Shown: positions 1-9,994, numbered from the stretch's first letter. The stretch is 44,001 nucleotides of DNA from Tenacibaculum sp. (GCA_020629275.1 JAHDDQ010000014.1:1-44001), one strand, 5' to 3'. Notes: generated from the sequence alone by a model not told the origin. A program made the numbers and translations.

Positions 1-2226
1 TCTATTACACTAAACAACTAAATTATTAATTGAAAATGGTGTTGTAGGTATTTTATTAGTACTGTTCTTTTTAGCATTATTTTTGAATGCCCGATTAGCG
101 ATTTGGGTTGCCTTCGGTTTACCAGTTGCCTTTTTTGGTATGTTCATTTTTGCTGCTCAATTTGATGTAACTATTAACGTACTTTCTTTATTCGGAATGA
201 TTATCGTTATTGGTATTTTAGTAGACGACGGAATTGTTATTGGTGAGAATATTTATCACCATTACTACGATTTAGGGAAATCTAAAATTAACGCTGCTAT
301 AGACGGAACAATGGAAGTTATTCCTCCTATAATTTCTGCAATATTAACTACGATCATTGCTTTTTCTACCTTCTTTTTTGTAGATGGAAGAATCGGTAGT
401 TTTTTCGGAGAGGTTTCTACTATTGTATTACTAACACTTAGTGTTTCTTTAATCGAAGCTTTAATCATTTTACCTGCGCATATTGCACATTCAAAAGCTT
501 TAGACAGAAGAAAAAAAGAAAATGGTGAGCTAAAAAAGCAGAATCGTATCGACACATTTTTCTCCAAAGTAAATGAAAAAGCAGATTCCTTTTTATCTGC
601 TGTAAGAGATCGTTATTATCTTCCTTTTCTTACTTTTTGTTTGCGCTACAAAATATTAGCATTTTCAATACCGATAGCTATACTTCTTTTTAGTTTTTCA
701 GCAATAAGTGCCGGTATTGTTAGAACTTCTTTCTTTCCAAGAATTGCCAGTGACCGAGTTCAGATAACACTAAATATGCCACAAGGAACTAACGAACAAA
801 TTACTGATTCTATAATTTCATTTATAGAAGAAAAAGTGTGGTTAACTAACAAAGAATATACTGCTAAGCAAACAGGTGGTGAGGCGGTAGTTCAAAATGT
901 TATAAAACGTGTAGGGCCAGGAAGTGCAAATGCAACATTAACTGTTAATTTATTACCTGGCGAATCTAGAGATTTCTCTTCTCCTGAAATTACCAATACA
1001 ATTAGAGAGAAAGTAGGTAAAGTTTATGAAGCAGAAAGTTTAGTTTTCGGGTCTGGTGGAAATTTTGGTGGAAGTCCTGTAGCTGTTTCTTTATTAGGAA
1101 ATAATATTAAAGAACTAAAGGCTGCAAAGAAAGAATTAAAACTTGAACTTGAGAATAACCCGCAATTAAAAGATGTATCTGATAACGATCCTTCAGGTAT
1201 TAAAGAAATTAAAGTACAGCTAAAAGATAACGCCTATGTTTTAGGACTTAACTTACAATCGGTGATGTCGCAAATCAGAGCTGGTTTCTTTGGTTTTCAA
1301 GCACAACGCTTTCAACGTGGCCAAGATGAAATTAAAGTTTGGGTACGTTACGATAAGAAAGACAGATCTTCTATAAAGAATTTAGACGATATGCGAATTA
1401 TTACTCCTACTGGAACGCGAATTCCTTTTTTAGAAATTGCAACCTATGAAATTGAACGAGGAGATATTGCAATTAATCATTTAAAAGGACAACGCGAAAT
1501 TCAAGTAACTGCCGATTTAAAAGCCTTTAAAGGAAGTCCTGTGGAAACTTTAGAGGATATTAAAACACGTATTATGCCAGAGATTATTTCAAAATATCCT
1601 ACAGTGACTCCACTTTATGAAGGTCAGAATAGAGAGCGTAATAAAACTACTAACTCTCTTGGAACGGTTGGCTGGGTAATTTTAGGTTTAATCTACATTG
1701 TAATTGCATTTACGTTCCGTTCTTATAGTCAACCTATCTTATTAATAATCATGATTCCTTTTAGTATGATTGGCGTTGTTTGGGGACACTTTATACACGA
1801 TTTTGCTATTGGAATTCTATCCTTTTTAGGAATAATAGCACTTATTGGAATTATGGTTAATGACGGATTGGTTTTAATAGGAAAATTCAACAGTTATTTA
1901 AAATAAGAAATACGATGCCGCATTAATAGAATCATGAAAATCTCAGAGCTATTTTTCTAACTTCTTTAACAACCATTGCAGGTTTAGCTCCTTTAATGTT
2001 AGAGAAAAGCCGCCAAGCACAATTTTTAATACCGATGGCTATATCAATTGCTTACGGAATTGCCATTGCTACTGTATTAACATTAATTATGCTACCAATG
2101 CTATTGTCGGTATCCAATTCAATTAAAGTTGGTATTAAATGGTTGAGAACAGACAAGCATGTTACTAAAGAAGAAGTTGAAAGAGCAATAATAGAATCTA
2201 ATTTTGATCAAGAAGATGAGCATTAA
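1..2226 (+). pseudogene. RND efflux permease, 3' part, broken by three single-base lesions
   Basis: C-terminal two thirds of an AcrB/CzcA-type proton-driven inner-membrane pump; the N-terminal part lies outside the window. The main open piece (about 32-1906) shows the TM4 proton-relay motif VDDGIVIGENI, a large periplasmic region and the closing helices ending in GIMVNDGLVLIGKFNSYLK. The frame is broken three times. Near base 28 one T seems to be missing between YYTKQLNY and LIENGVVG. An extra T at 1904 makes a TAA, and an extra T near 1935 makes a TGA. Undoing these edits gives a continuous protein through [19 protein letters not shown] into the last segment, 1996-2226 ([15 protein letters not shown], a typical RND end). 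The outer-membrane channel gene follows and overlaps by 11 bases, as in an intact efflux operon. Family assignment is sure. Whether this is recent decay or sequencing error cannot be decided here. Confidence 0.85.
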
Positions 2227-3544
2227 AAACAATATATTTGGTATCGCATTACTATTTTCATATTCGTTAATAGCCCAAGAAATTTTAACTAAAAAAGAAG
2301 CTCTAGCAATTACTCTGGCTAATAATTATGGTATTAGAATAGCAAATAACGATTTAAAAGTTGCTAAAAATAACGCTAGTATTTATAATTCAGGTTTCCT
2401 ACCTACAGTTTCTACATCTGCTGGAGCAAACTATAGGAGAAATTCACAAAATACTATAATTCAAAGTGAAACTCCAATAGAGAGAAATATAGAAGGTGCA
2501 GTTACTAAATCTTACAACGCTGCTGTAAATCTTAACTACACCATTTTCGATGGTTTAGGTAGGCGATATAATTATAAACAGCTTAAAGAACGTTATAATT
2601 TAACAGAACTGCAGGCAAAAGCGACTATAGAGAATACATATTTACAACTCTTTACTTTATATTTTCAAATCGCAAGACTTTCAGAAAACACATCGAACTT
2701 GGCTACTATTTTAAAAATATCAAAAGACCGCTTAAAAAGAGCGCAATACAGATATGATTATGGACAATCATCTAAATTATTATTACTAAATGCTGAAGTA
2801 GACGTTAATAATGATAGTATTGCTTATGTAAATACAAAACAACAATTTACTAATGCCAAACGTAATTTAAATATTATTCTAGGAACAAAAAAGACTAGCG
2901 ACTATGATGTAGAAACTGAAGTAAACTTTAGTACTATATTAAATTATGAAAATTTAGTTGCAAAATCTAAAACAAATAACATTACTATACAGCAAAATAA
3001 AAAGAACTTAGCTATTAATGAATTTAACATTAAGGTTAATAAAGCGAGTTATTTACCTCGTTTAGATTTATCATCATCTTACCAATGGAGTAGAAGTGAA
3101 AATCCGCAAACTCCATTTTTTGATCCTTCTACAACTACCGCAAACGGTTTAAATGCTGGATTAAATTTAACATGGAACTTATTTGATGGAGGTACTACTA
3201 AAACTAGAGTTGCTAATTCTAAAATAGCATTAGAAAATCAGAAAATTGCCCTTGAACTAGAGGAAGAAACGTTACAGAATAATCTAAAGAATACTTGGGA
3301 AGATTATCAGAACAGATTATTCGTTTTAAAAGTTCAAGAACAAAACGTAGTGACCAATCAAAATAATTTTGATAGGACTATGGAACAATTTAAATTAGGA
3401 CAAATTAATTCTATAGAATTTAGGCAAGCACAACTTAATTTATTGAATGCAAAAGCTTCTTTAAATAATGCAAAATATGATGCTAAACTATTAGAATTAC
3501 AACTATTACAATTAAGCGGAGACCTATTGAATACTTCGTTTTAA
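2216..3544 (+). CDS. TolC-like outer-membrane efflux channel
   Basis: Outer-membrane factor of a tripartite efflux pump, forming the trimeric exit duct for the RND permease encoded just upstream. An N-terminal signal peptide ([20 protein letters not shown]) is followed by two similar halves rich in long helices with the usual EALxxTLxNNYxI opening, ending near 440 residues, the normal family length. I prefer the ATG at 2216 over an in-frame TTG twelve bases earlier because the signal peptide then begins properly; this start overlaps the upstream RND frame by 11 bases, suggesting translational coupling. The gene is intact although its partner permease is broken, so it may serve another pump or be an orphan. 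The substrate cannot be told from sequence. Confidence 0.92.
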   Translation: MSIKNNIFGIALLFSYSLIAQEILTKKEALAITLANNYGIRIANNDLKVAKNNASIYNSGFLPTVSTSAGANYRRNSQNTIIQSETPIERNIEGAVTKSYNAAVNLNYTIFDGLGRRYNYKQLKERYNLTELQAKATIENTYLQLFTLYFQIARLSENTSNLATILKISKDRLKRAQYRYDYGQSSKLLLLNAEVDVNNDSIAYVNTKQQFTNAKRNLNIILGTKKTSDYDVETEVNFSTILNYENLVAKSKTNNITIQQNKKNLAINEFNIKVNKASYLPRLDLSSSYQWSRSENPQTPFFDPSTTTANGLNAGLNLTWNLFDGGTTKTRVANSKIALENQKIALELEEETLQNNLKNTWEDYQNRLFVLKVQEQNVVTNQNNFDRTMEQFKLGQINSIEFRQAQLNLLNAKASLNNAKYDAKLLELQLLQLSGDLLNTSF

Positions 3545-3560
3545 ATCTTAAATTATGAGA

Positions 3561-3605
3561 CTAAACAACCACAGCAAATAGAACTTATTTATTGTGGCTG
3601 TTTAG
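3561..3605. terminator. hairpin between convergent tolC-like and GPx genes
   Basis: Inverted arms CTAAACAACCACA (3561-3573) and TGTGGCTGTTTAG (3593-3605) pair with one mismatch around a 19-base AT-rich loop. It lies 16 bases after the channel-gene stop, in the gap between two convergent genes, so it could terminate either one. There is no strong T-run, so termination efficiency is uncertain. Confidence 0.5.
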
Positions 3606-3654
3606 TATTTATAGGATGTGTTAATCTAATACTAACTGTACCATTAGGAAGCTT

Positions 3655-4179
3655 TTATAAGTGCTTAATTAATTTTGAACTCATAGGCTTTGTTGAAGCA
3701 TAATAATAATCAATTAGATTTCCATTCCCATCTACCAAATACTTTTGAAAATTCCACTTAACTTTAGAACTCTTTTTACCATTCAAATCTTCAGAAGTTA
3801 ACCACTTATATAATGGATGTTGCTTGTCCCCTTTAACCTTTATTTTTTCAGTAAGTAAAAAAGTTACTCCAAAGTTTAATGTACAGAATTCTTGAATTTG
3901 ATTTGCACTACCTGGCTCTTGACTCCCAAACTGATTACAAGGTAATCCAATTACAACTAACTGTTCTTTATAATGATCACTCAGTTGCTGTAATTCCTCA
4001 TATTGTTTAGTAAATCCACATTTAGAAGCCACATTTACAAATAGGATTTTTTTTCCTTTAAATTCGGAAAGTATAATAGGTTTATTAGTAATATCGTTTA
4101 TGTTAATAGTATAAATTGATGTTTTCTTAGTCTCTTTTGAAACCTTTGAAAATAGCTTTGCATCACGGATTATCTTCAT
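3655..4179 (-). CDS. glutathione peroxidase family protein (Cys type)
   Basis: Thiol peroxidase of the GPx/BtuE fold that reduces hydrogen peroxide or lipid hydroperoxides, in bacteria usually with thioredoxin as donor. Visible family marks are NVASKCGFTKQY with the peroxidatic cysteine (Cys, not selenocysteine), GLPCNQFGSQEPGS with the conserved Gln and a second cysteine, and KWNFQKYLVD with the catalytic Trp and Asn. The open frame could begin at 4221, but the ATG at 4179 (MKIIRDAK) gives the usual length of about 174 residues, and the upstream extension looks like leader DNA. It is monocistronic and convergent with the efflux genes. The 255-base gap to the TetR gene carries that gene's promoter. 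No clear signal peptide, so probably cytoplasmic. Confidence 0.9.
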   Translation of the reverse strand: MKIIRDAKLFSKVSKETKKTSIYTININDITNKPIILSEFKGKKILFVNVASKCGFTKQYEELQQLSDHYKEQLVVIGLPCNQFGSQEPGSANQIQEFCTLNFGVTFLLTEKIKVKGDKQHPLYKWLTSEDLNGKKSSKVKWNFQKYLVDGNGNLIDYYYASTKPMSSKLIKHL

Positions 4180-4338
4180 AATTATAGAATATTTATAATT
4201 AAATAACTGATTATTAAACAAGAACTTTATTAAAAAGTGGCTAAAATTCCTTATTAGATAAAAAATTAATACTCATTAAGCTTCCTTCTCAATACGTTTT
4301 GTATCTACTCAAAAAAATAACGAACATACAAAAATACC

Positions 4339-4376
4339 ATTTTGTTTACCTTATTTATTAAAATAATAAACAAAAT
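4339..4376. repeat. 10-bp inverted repeat upstream of the tetR promoter
   Basis: ATTTTGTTTA (4339-4348) and TAAACAAAAT (4367-4376) are exact reverse complements separated by 18 AT-rich bases. It sits in the divergent gap between the peroxidase and the TetR operon. It could be a second regulator site or a chance product of AT-rich DNA. Confidence 0.35.
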
Positions 4377-4388
4377 ATAATAAAAAAG

Positions 4389-4418
4389 AATGAACGTTCA
4401 TTTTTTTCACTATATTTG
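4389..4418 (+). promoter_or_regulatory. tetR-operon promoter with palindromic operator
   Basis: AATGAACGTTCATT (4389-4402) is a perfect 14-bp palindrome of the kind bound by TetR-family dimers. It is followed at 4411-4418 by TATATTTG, an exact match to the Bacteroidota -7 element TAnnTTTG. The palindrome covers the place of the -33 element, so a bound repressor would block the promoter. The expected transcription start is roughly ten bases before the ATG at 4435, giving a very short leader. Confidence 0.7.
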
Positions 4419-4434
4419 TACCAGAATTTATATC

Positions 4435-5013
4435 ATGAACGAATTATCTAAAAGTGAAATAAAGCGAAAAGCACTTGTTGAAGCAACTGTTTCTTTAGTT
4501 AATAATAATGGATTTCATGCCACTCCTATCTCTAAGATTGCAAAAATGGCAAATGTTTCTCCTGCAACTATCTATTTATATTTTGAAAACAAACAAGATC
4601 TTGTAAATAAAGTATACATAGAAATCAAGCAAGCTTTTACACAGTATGCTTTTGAACAGTATTCTGAACAAATGTCTGTTAAAAATGGTTTTGAAGTTAT
4701 TTGGAAAAGAATTGCTGAATTCAAAACTCAACAAATAGAAAAGGCTATGTTTTTAGGACAATGTGATAACACACCTATTATTGATCCATACAGCAGACAA
4801 GAGGGAATAAAACACTTGGAACCACTAATTGACTTATGGAAACGGGGAAAAGATCAGCGTGTTATAAAGCCTCTGTCAGATTATTTACTCTATGCATATA
4901 CGATTAATCCGCTTTCTTTTTTATTAGTTATGCAACAACAAGGCGTATTTAAAATAGAAAGTAAACATATAGAAGAAGCCTATCAGGCAGCTTGGAATAG
5001 TATTAAATTATAA
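4435..5013 (+). CDS. TetR/AcrR family transcriptional regulator
   Basis: Dimeric ligand-sensing repressor. Residues about 8-55 form the TetR helix-turn-helix (RKALVEATVSLVNNNGF, then SKIAKMANVSPATIYLYF); the remaining 140 residues are the variable ligand-binding domain. The frame could start at 4390, but that codon lies inside the palindrome and upstream of the TATATTTG promoter, so the ATG at 4435 (MNELSKSEIK) is preferred. It heads an operon: the nitroreductase begins 13 bases downstream and the alcohol dehydrogenase 11 bases after that. The palindrome at its own promoter implies autoregulation. The inducer is probably an electrophile, quinone or aldehyde handled by the two reductases, which is inference from context. 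Confidence 0.9.
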   Translation: MNELSKSEIKRKALVEATVSLVNNNGFHATPISKIAKMANVSPATIYLYFENKQDLVNKVYIEIKQAFTQYAFEQYSEQMSVKNGFEVIWKRIAEFKTQQIEKAMFLGQCDNTPIIDPYSRQEGIKHLEPLIDLWKRGKDQRVIKPLSDYLLYAYTINPLSFLLVMQQQGVFKIESKHIEEAYQAAWNSIKL

Positions 5014-5026
5014 AAAAGTACACACA

Positions 5027-5659
5027 ATGGAATTATTAGATAAACTAAACTGGAGGTACGCCGCCAAAGCAATGAACGGCGAAAAAGTAGCTCAAGAAAA
5101 AATTGACAGAATTATAGAAGCTGCGCGCTTAGCTCCTACTTCAAGTGGCTTGCAACCTTTTGAAATTTTTGTAATTACAAATCAAGACATTAAAGAACAA
5201 ATCAAACCCATTGCCTGGAATCAATCTGTGATTACCGACTGCTCTCACCTTCTTGTTTTTGCAGCTTGGGACACTTACACGGCAGATAGGATTAATTATA
5301 TGTTTGATTTAACTAATGAAATCCGTGGTTTTAAAAATGAAGGTTGGGAGAATTACAGAAAAATGCTTCTAGATTCATATCCACAAAAAGACGAGGAAGA
5401 AAATTTTAATCACGCTTCAAAGCAAGCCTACATAGCATTTGCATTGGCTATAGCAGCAGCAGCTTATGAAAAGCTCGATGCAACGCCTTTGGAAGGTTTT
5501 GATCCAAAAGCTGTAGATGAAATCTTAGACTTAAGAGCAAAAGGGCTTCGTAGTACTGTTTTATTACCAATTGGTAAAAGAGCTCCTGAAAAAGATTGGC
5601 TTGTAGATTTAGTTAAAGTTAGAAAAAGTACAGAGGATTTAGTAACAGAAATACATTAA
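5027..5659 (+). CDS. NAD(P)H-dependent nitroreductase-family oxidoreductase
   Basis: FMN flavoprotein of the NfsB-like nitroreductase superfamily, 210 residues, the usual size. N-terminal WRYAAKAMNGEKV and EAARLAPTSSGLQPFEIFVI match the FMN-binding region seen in these enzymes, and the C-terminal LRSTVLLPIGKRAPEKDW matches the usual closing segment. Such enzymes reduce nitroaromatics, quinones or enals with NAD(P)H in the cytoplasm. Tight spacing to both neighbours places it in the TetR-controlled operon, so it probably acts in electrophile or quinone detoxification together with the alcohol dehydrogenase. The natural substrate is unknown. Confidence 0.9.
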   Translation: MELLDKLNWRYAAKAMNGEKVAQEKIDRIIEAARLAPTSSGLQPFEIFVITNQDIKEQIKPIAWNQSVITDCSHLLVFAAWDTYTADRINYMFDLTNEIRGFKNEGWENYRKMLLDSYPQKDEEENFNHASKQAYIAFALAIAAAAYEKLDATPLEGFDPKAVDEILDLRAKGLRSTVLLPIGKRAPEKDWLVDLVKVRKSTEDLVTEIH

Positions 5660-5670
5660 AACACAACGCA

Positions 5671-6831
5671 ATGAATAATTTTGAATTTAAGAATCCTACT
5701 AAAATAATTTTTGGTAAGGATACAATAGCAAAGATAACAACAGAAATACCTTCAGAAGCCAAAGTACTTTTACTATACGGTGGAGGTAGTATTAAAAAAA
5801 ATGGAATTTATGATCAGGTAAGAGCCGCTTTATCTGATATAGAAACTATTGAATTTGGTGGAATACCAGCAAACCCAGAATATGATACGCTTTTAAAAGC
5901 CTTAGATGTTATTAAAGAGGAAAAGATTACCTATTTATTAGCTGTTGGTGGTGGTTCGGTAATCGATGGAACCAAGTTTTTATCTGCAGCAGCATTATAT
6001 GATGGAGATACACCATGGGATATTTTAGAAAAAGGAATAAAGACAGAAGAAGGAATGCCTTTTGGTACTGTGTTAACATTACCTGCTACAGGTTCTGAAA
6101 TGAATTCTGGAGCTGTTATTACTAGAAAAGAAACGAAACAGAAACTTGCTATGGGTGGACCTGGCTTATTTCCAGAGTTTTCAGTTTTAGATCCACAAGT
6201 AGTAACTTCTATTCCTGAACGCCAACTTGCAAACGGAATCACAGACGCTTTTATGCATGTCTTAGAACAATATTTAACATATCCGATAGGTGCATTGTTA
6301 CAAGATCGCTTTGCTGAAAGTATTTTACAAACGTTAATTGAAGTAGCACCTAAAGTGTTAAAAGACCCTACAGACTATAAAGCTACAACAAATTTTATGT
6401 GGAGTTGTACGATGGCTTTAAATGGTTTAATTCAAAAAGGTGTTCCTACCGATTGGGCAGTACATGGTATTGGTCATGAACTAACAGCTTTATTTGGAAT
6501 TGATCATGCTAGAACTTTAGCTATTATAGCACCGAGCCATTACAAATTTAACTTAGATACTAAAAAAGAAAAGTTAGCGCAATATGGTGAACGAGTTTGG
6601 AATATAACTGAAGGAGATATAGAAGAAAAAGCGAAAGCAGCAATCCAAAAAACTGAGGAATTTTTTAATGGTTTAGGTATCGACACCAAACTATCTAAAT
6701 ACACAGATGAATATAAAGGAACTGCTGAAACTATAGCGAAACGATTTACCGATCGTGGCTGGACAGGATTAGGTGAGCATAAATCTTTAACACCAGACAA
6801 CGTTCAAGAAATAGTAGAAATGGCATACTAA
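5671..6831 (+). CDS. iron-containing alcohol dehydrogenase (YqhD/BDH-like)
   Basis: Group III metal-dependent alcohol dehydrogenase, 386 residues as usual for the YqhD/butanol dehydrogenase branch, which mainly reduces aldehydes with NADPH. Visible are the nucleotide-binding GGGSVIDGTKF (about residues 92-102), the family motif PATGSEMNSGAVI, and metal-ligand histidines in DAFMHVLEQYL and VHGIGHELTALFGIDHA. It is the last gene of the TetR - nitroreductase - dehydrogenase operon, 20 bases before a strong terminator. Likely role: cytosolic removal of short-chain or peroxidation-derived aldehydes, consistent with the peroxidase next door. Substrate range cannot be read from sequence. Confidence 0.92.
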   Translation: MNNFEFKNPTKIIFGKDTIAKITTEIPSEAKVLLLYGGGSIKKNGIYDQVRAALSDIETIEFGGIPANPEYDTLLKALDVIKEEKITYLLAVGGGSVIDGTKFLSAAALYDGDTPWDILEKGIKTEEGMPFGTVLTLPATGSEMNSGAVITRKETKQKLAMGGPGLFPEFSVLDPQVVTSIPERQLANGITDAFMHVLEQYLTYPIGALLQDRFAESILQTLIEVAPKVLKDPTDYKATTNFMWSCTMALNGLIQKGVPTDWAVHGIGHELTALFGIDHARTLAIIAPSHYKFNLDTKKEKLAQYGERVWNITEGDIEEKAKAAIQKTEEFFNGLGIDTKLSKYTDEYKGTAETIAKRFTDRGWTGLGEHKSLTPDNVQEIVEMAY

Positions 6832-6850
6832 ATCTTGATTAAAATATTAA

Positions 6851-6879
6851 AAAATACCACACTTTACGTGTGGTATTTT
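6851..6879. terminator. Rho-independent terminator after the dehydrogenase gene
   Basis: Perfect 12-bp stem AAAATACCACAC / GTGTGGTATTTT with a 5-base loop, 20 bases after the stop codon. A-run on one side and T-run on the other allow action in both directions, so it may also stop transcripts of the minus-strand exporter operon. Confidence 0.88.
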
Positions 6880-6975
6880 ACTTGATTAAAAGATGGTCTA
6901 TAGTTAACATTTACATCTAATTAATCAGAAAATTGCACCCTTACTTTTAAAAGTTTACAATTCAAATTCAAATAA

Positions 6976-7767
6976 TTATTTTTCTAAAATTTCTCGAAAA
7001 GGTGAGAGAAATCGTTCTAGTAATCGTAAATCTTGAATAACAACTTCTGCACTACCCTTCATATCTTGTTTAAAATCAACTTTTTTATCTAAAGAAGTAA
7101 TCATCTTATTTGGTAAAATAACAGCAACAGTATTAAATCCATCTTTATCATGAATTGCTGCAATACTAGTTACTTTACCAGTGATTATGCCGTTCTCTTT
7201 GTACGGGTAATCTTTAAGTTTTATTTTTACTATCTGTCCTAATTTTATTTTATTTACTTCTCGAATTGGTATTTTAAGCTCTGCTAAATAATTATTTATA
7301 TGTTGTGGTACAATATTAAATAAATGTGCACCAGCAGTTACTTTTTCTCCTTTTCTCCATTTTTTTGTGTAATAGATTACTCCTTTACTAAAACCTGAGA
7401 TTAAAGTGTCTTGTTTTATCTCTTTAACTTTTTCAGTTTCTTTTTCTCCAGAATAATTGTTATTAGTTAATGCTATAGTCGTTAAAATAGGATGCTTTTC
7501 AGTTATGACATCTCCATCTTTAACAAAAACAGAATCTAGTATTGCATTGGTTTTTGAATATCCTTGATAAACATTAGGACTAGATTTAACAAGTACCTCA
7601 CAGGAAATAGTTTCAGGATATTTAATAATCCAAGACAGCAGGAATATTGAAAAAGTAATGAATAAAAGCACCAGGTTTCCCCAACGAATAATCCAATTAG
7701 GAACTTTATCCATAAGTTCCTGAACATGTTGGCTTCTCATACTTTTTTGACGTTCTTCTTTAGGCAA
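6976..7767 (-). CDS. HlyD-family membrane-fusion protein of the RiPP exporter
   Basis: Periplasmic adaptor that joins the inner-membrane peptide exporter to the cell exterior. One transmembrane helix lies near residues 28-50 (NLVLLFITFSIFLLSWII) after a short cytoplasmic tail; a lipoyl/barrel-sandwich part follows and the C-terminal beta-barrel carries GQIVKIKLKDYPYKENG. At 263 residues it is short: the long coiled-coil hairpin of classical HlyD is absent, as in many Bacteroidota bacteriocin-export adaptors. The first codon at 7767 is TTG; an ATG at 7740 is an equally plausible start. It begins 21 bases after the stop of the ABC exporter gene and is the last gene of the grasp-with-spasm operon. 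Confidence 0.88.
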   Translation of the reverse strand: MPKEERQKSMRSQHVQELMDKVPNWIIRWGNLVLLFITFSIFLLSWIIKYPETISCEVLVKSSPNVYQGYSKTNAILDSVFVKDGDVITEKHPILTTIALTNNNYSGEKETEKVKEIKQDTLISGFSKGVIYYTKKWRKGEKVTAGAHLFNIVPQHINNYLAELKIPIREVNKIKLGQIVKIKLKDYPYKENGIITGKVTSIAAIHDKDGFNTVAVILPNKMITSLDKKVDFKQDMKGSAEVVIQDLRLLERFLSPFREILEK

Positions 7768-7788
7768 AACTTTAGTTTTTAAATTTAT

Positions 7789-9981
7789 TTAACTTCCTAG
7801 CTCTAATTGATTCTTAACTAAGTGATAATACTTTCCTTTCAGGTTGGTTAACTCAGTATGGTTTCCTATCTCTGCTATTCTACCTTGATCAATAACAACA
7901 ATTTGATCTGCATTTTTTACTGTACTTAATCGATGAGCTATTACTACTACTGTTCTGTTTTTGAAAAATAAGTTTAAATTCTCCATTATCTTACTCTCAT
8001 TATTTGCATCTAGGGCACTTGTTGCTTCGTCGAAAAACAAAAAACTTGGTCTTTTATACACTGCTCTAGCTATCAATATCCGTTGTTTTTGTCCTGTACT
8101 AAGTCCTTCACCGTTCATTCCAATTTTAGTTTCATACCCCATAGGTAAACTATCTATATAATCGCCTATGTTAGCAACGTTTATAGCATGTTCTAATTTT
8201 TCAATATCTATAACATCACATCCAATCGCTATATTCTTAGCTATAGTATTATTAAAAAGATAACCTTCCTGCATTACTACACCTGTATGTTTTCTCCAAG
8301 CCTGTTGATAAACATCACCCAAATTATCTTTTCCTATAAAAATATCTCCTTCATTAAGGTTATAAAACTTTAATAATAACTTCATCAGAGTAGTTTTCCC
8401 ACTTCCACTTACACCTACTATTGCTGTTATTTTTTTAGATGGAATTTTTAAATTCATATTTTTTAAAACTTCAATCTCGGTACCAGGATATCTAAAGGTT
8501 AAGTTTTTAATATTTAAGTCGGCATCAGCATCTATTTTGTGGAGCATATTTTCAGAATTCTCTTCCTCATCTTCTTTGTTATGAATTTCTGATAATCGGT
8601 CTAGGGATAATTTTGCATCTTGTAGCTCTCGTATAAAATTCATTAATTGAGAAATGGGTGCATTTAATTGACCAACGATATATGAGATCGCTAACATCAT
8701 TCCTAATGTTATTTCTCCATCGATAACTAATTTTGCTGAAAGTACAGTAATTATAATATTTTTAAGTTCATTTATTGAGTCAGATCCTACATTTTGAAGT
8801 TGCTCAAGCTTCAAGCCATCCATGGCTATTTTAAAAAGTTTTACCTGTAAATCTTCCCAACTCCATCGCATTTGACTTTCTGCATTATTAAGTTTTATCT
8901 CCTGCATACCGTTGATAAGCTCAATAACTTGGCTTTGTTCTTCACTAACTTTTGTAAATCTTTTATAGTCTAATTCTGCTCTTCTTCTCAGGAAAAAAAG
9001 TATCCAACCGAAATAAAGAAAACTTCCTATTGTGAATACTAAGAATATTTCTACATTATAATATACAAGTATAAGTCCGAAGATTAATAAAGTCATTATT
9101 GAGAATAAAACTCTTAATGATGAATTTGTAAGAATCCTTTCTATACGTTCATGATCATTAATCCTCTGAAGAATATCACCTGTTGTTCGTGTGTCAAAAA
9201 ATGCAATTGGTAACTTCATCAACTTTATAAAAAAATCAGACAATAGCGAGATGTTGATTCTGACACTTAAATGAAGTAAAATCCAGCTTCTAATAATTTC
9301 TATAGAAGTTCTTCCTACAAAAAGAAGTAGTTGAGCAAGTAATATTAAGTAGATGAAATTTAAATCTTGATTTTCAATTCCAACATCTACAATAGCCTGA
9401 GTAAGAAATGGAAAAATCAGCTGTAATAAACTTCCAGCAAGCAACCCAAAGATTAATTGCCATAGAAACTTCTTGTATTTCAAGACATATTTTAAGGCAA
9501 AAGTTATGGATAAACTTGATTTTTCTTTTGGAAAATCACCTTCTAAAAGTTGTGGAGTAGGTTCAAGAAGAAGTACTTTTCCTTCAATGGTTTCATTATC
9601 TTCTTCATCACCAATCCAATTATTTAAGAACTCTTTCTCTGAATAGCGAAGTAATCCGTGAGCAGGATCAGAAATAAAATATTCCTTTTTCTTAATTTTA
9701 TATAAAACTACATAATGACTTTTATTCCAATGGAGAATACATGGTAAAGGCGCCTTATGAAGTTTAGCTAAATCGATTTTCACTCCTAAAGATCTCATCC
9801 CTAAATCTTCTGCAGCATTGCTTAAGCCTAAAAGACTACTTCCGCCTCTATTGGTTTCAGATACTTCTCTAATGAATGATAAGTCAATACCCTTACCGTA
9901 ATGTTTTGTAATTATCTTTAAGCAAGTTGGACCACAATCTTTTGAATCTGGTTGATGGTAATGCGGAAATCTTTTTATCAT
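7789..9981 (-). CDS. C39 peptidase-containing ABC exporter (leader-cleaving)
   Basis: LanT/ComA-type transporter that cuts double-glycine leaders and exports the mature peptide. Residues 1-about 135 are the C39 peptidase with Gln10, Cys16 (KDCGPTC), His89 (NKSHYVVLY) and Asp105 (ISDPAHG), so the protease should be active. Transmembrane domain about 165-450; nucleotide-binding domain from about 490 with Walker A GVSGSGKTT, signature LSTGQKQR and Walker B FLFFDEATSALDA. At 730 residues it is full length. It sits 13 bases after the SPASM maturase. It is the only peptide exporter in the window, while two GG-leader precursors (12467-12655 and 20258-20404) are present, so it may serve both. Confidence 0.95.
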   Translation of the reverse strand: MIKRFPHYHQPDSKDCGPTCLKIITKHYGKGIDLSFIREVSETNRGGSSLLGLSNAAEDLGMRSLGVKIDLAKLHKAPLPCILHWNKSHYVVLYKIKKKEYFISDPAHGLLRYSEKEFLNNWIGDEEDNETIEGKVLLLEPTPQLLEGDFPKEKSSLSITFALKYVLKYKKFLWQLIFGLLAGSLLQLIFPFLTQAIVDVGIENQDLNFIYLILLAQLLLFVGRTSIEIIRSWILLHLSVRINISLLSDFFIKLMKLPIAFFDTRTTGDILQRINDHERIERILTNSSLRVLFSIMTLLIFGLILVYYNVEIFLVFTIGSFLYFGWILFFLRRRAELDYKRFTKVSEEQSQVIELINGMQEIKLNNAESQMRWSWEDLQVKLFKIAMDGLKLEQLQNVGSDSINELKNIIITVLSAKLVIDGEITLGMMLAISYIVGQLNAPISQLMNFIRELQDAKLSLDRLSEIHNKEDEEENSENMLHKIDADADLNIKNLTFRYPGTEIEVLKNMNLKIPSKKITAIVGVSGSGKTTLMKLLLKFYNLNEGDIFIGKDNLGDVYQQAWRKHTGVVMQEGYLFNNTIAKNIAIGCDVIDIEKLEHAINVANIGDYIDSLPMGYETKIGMNGEGLSTGQKQRILIARAVYKRPSFLFFDEATSALDANNESKIMENLNLFFKNRTVVVIAHRLSTVKNADQIVVIDQGRIAEIGNHTELTNLKGKYYHLVKNQLELGS

Positions 9982-9994
9982 TTAACCTTTTTTA

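Noticed and set aside
4390..4434. Upstream start of the TetR protein
   Set aside because: The codon lies inside the 14-bp palindrome and before the promoter element, so it should not be transcribed with the gene.
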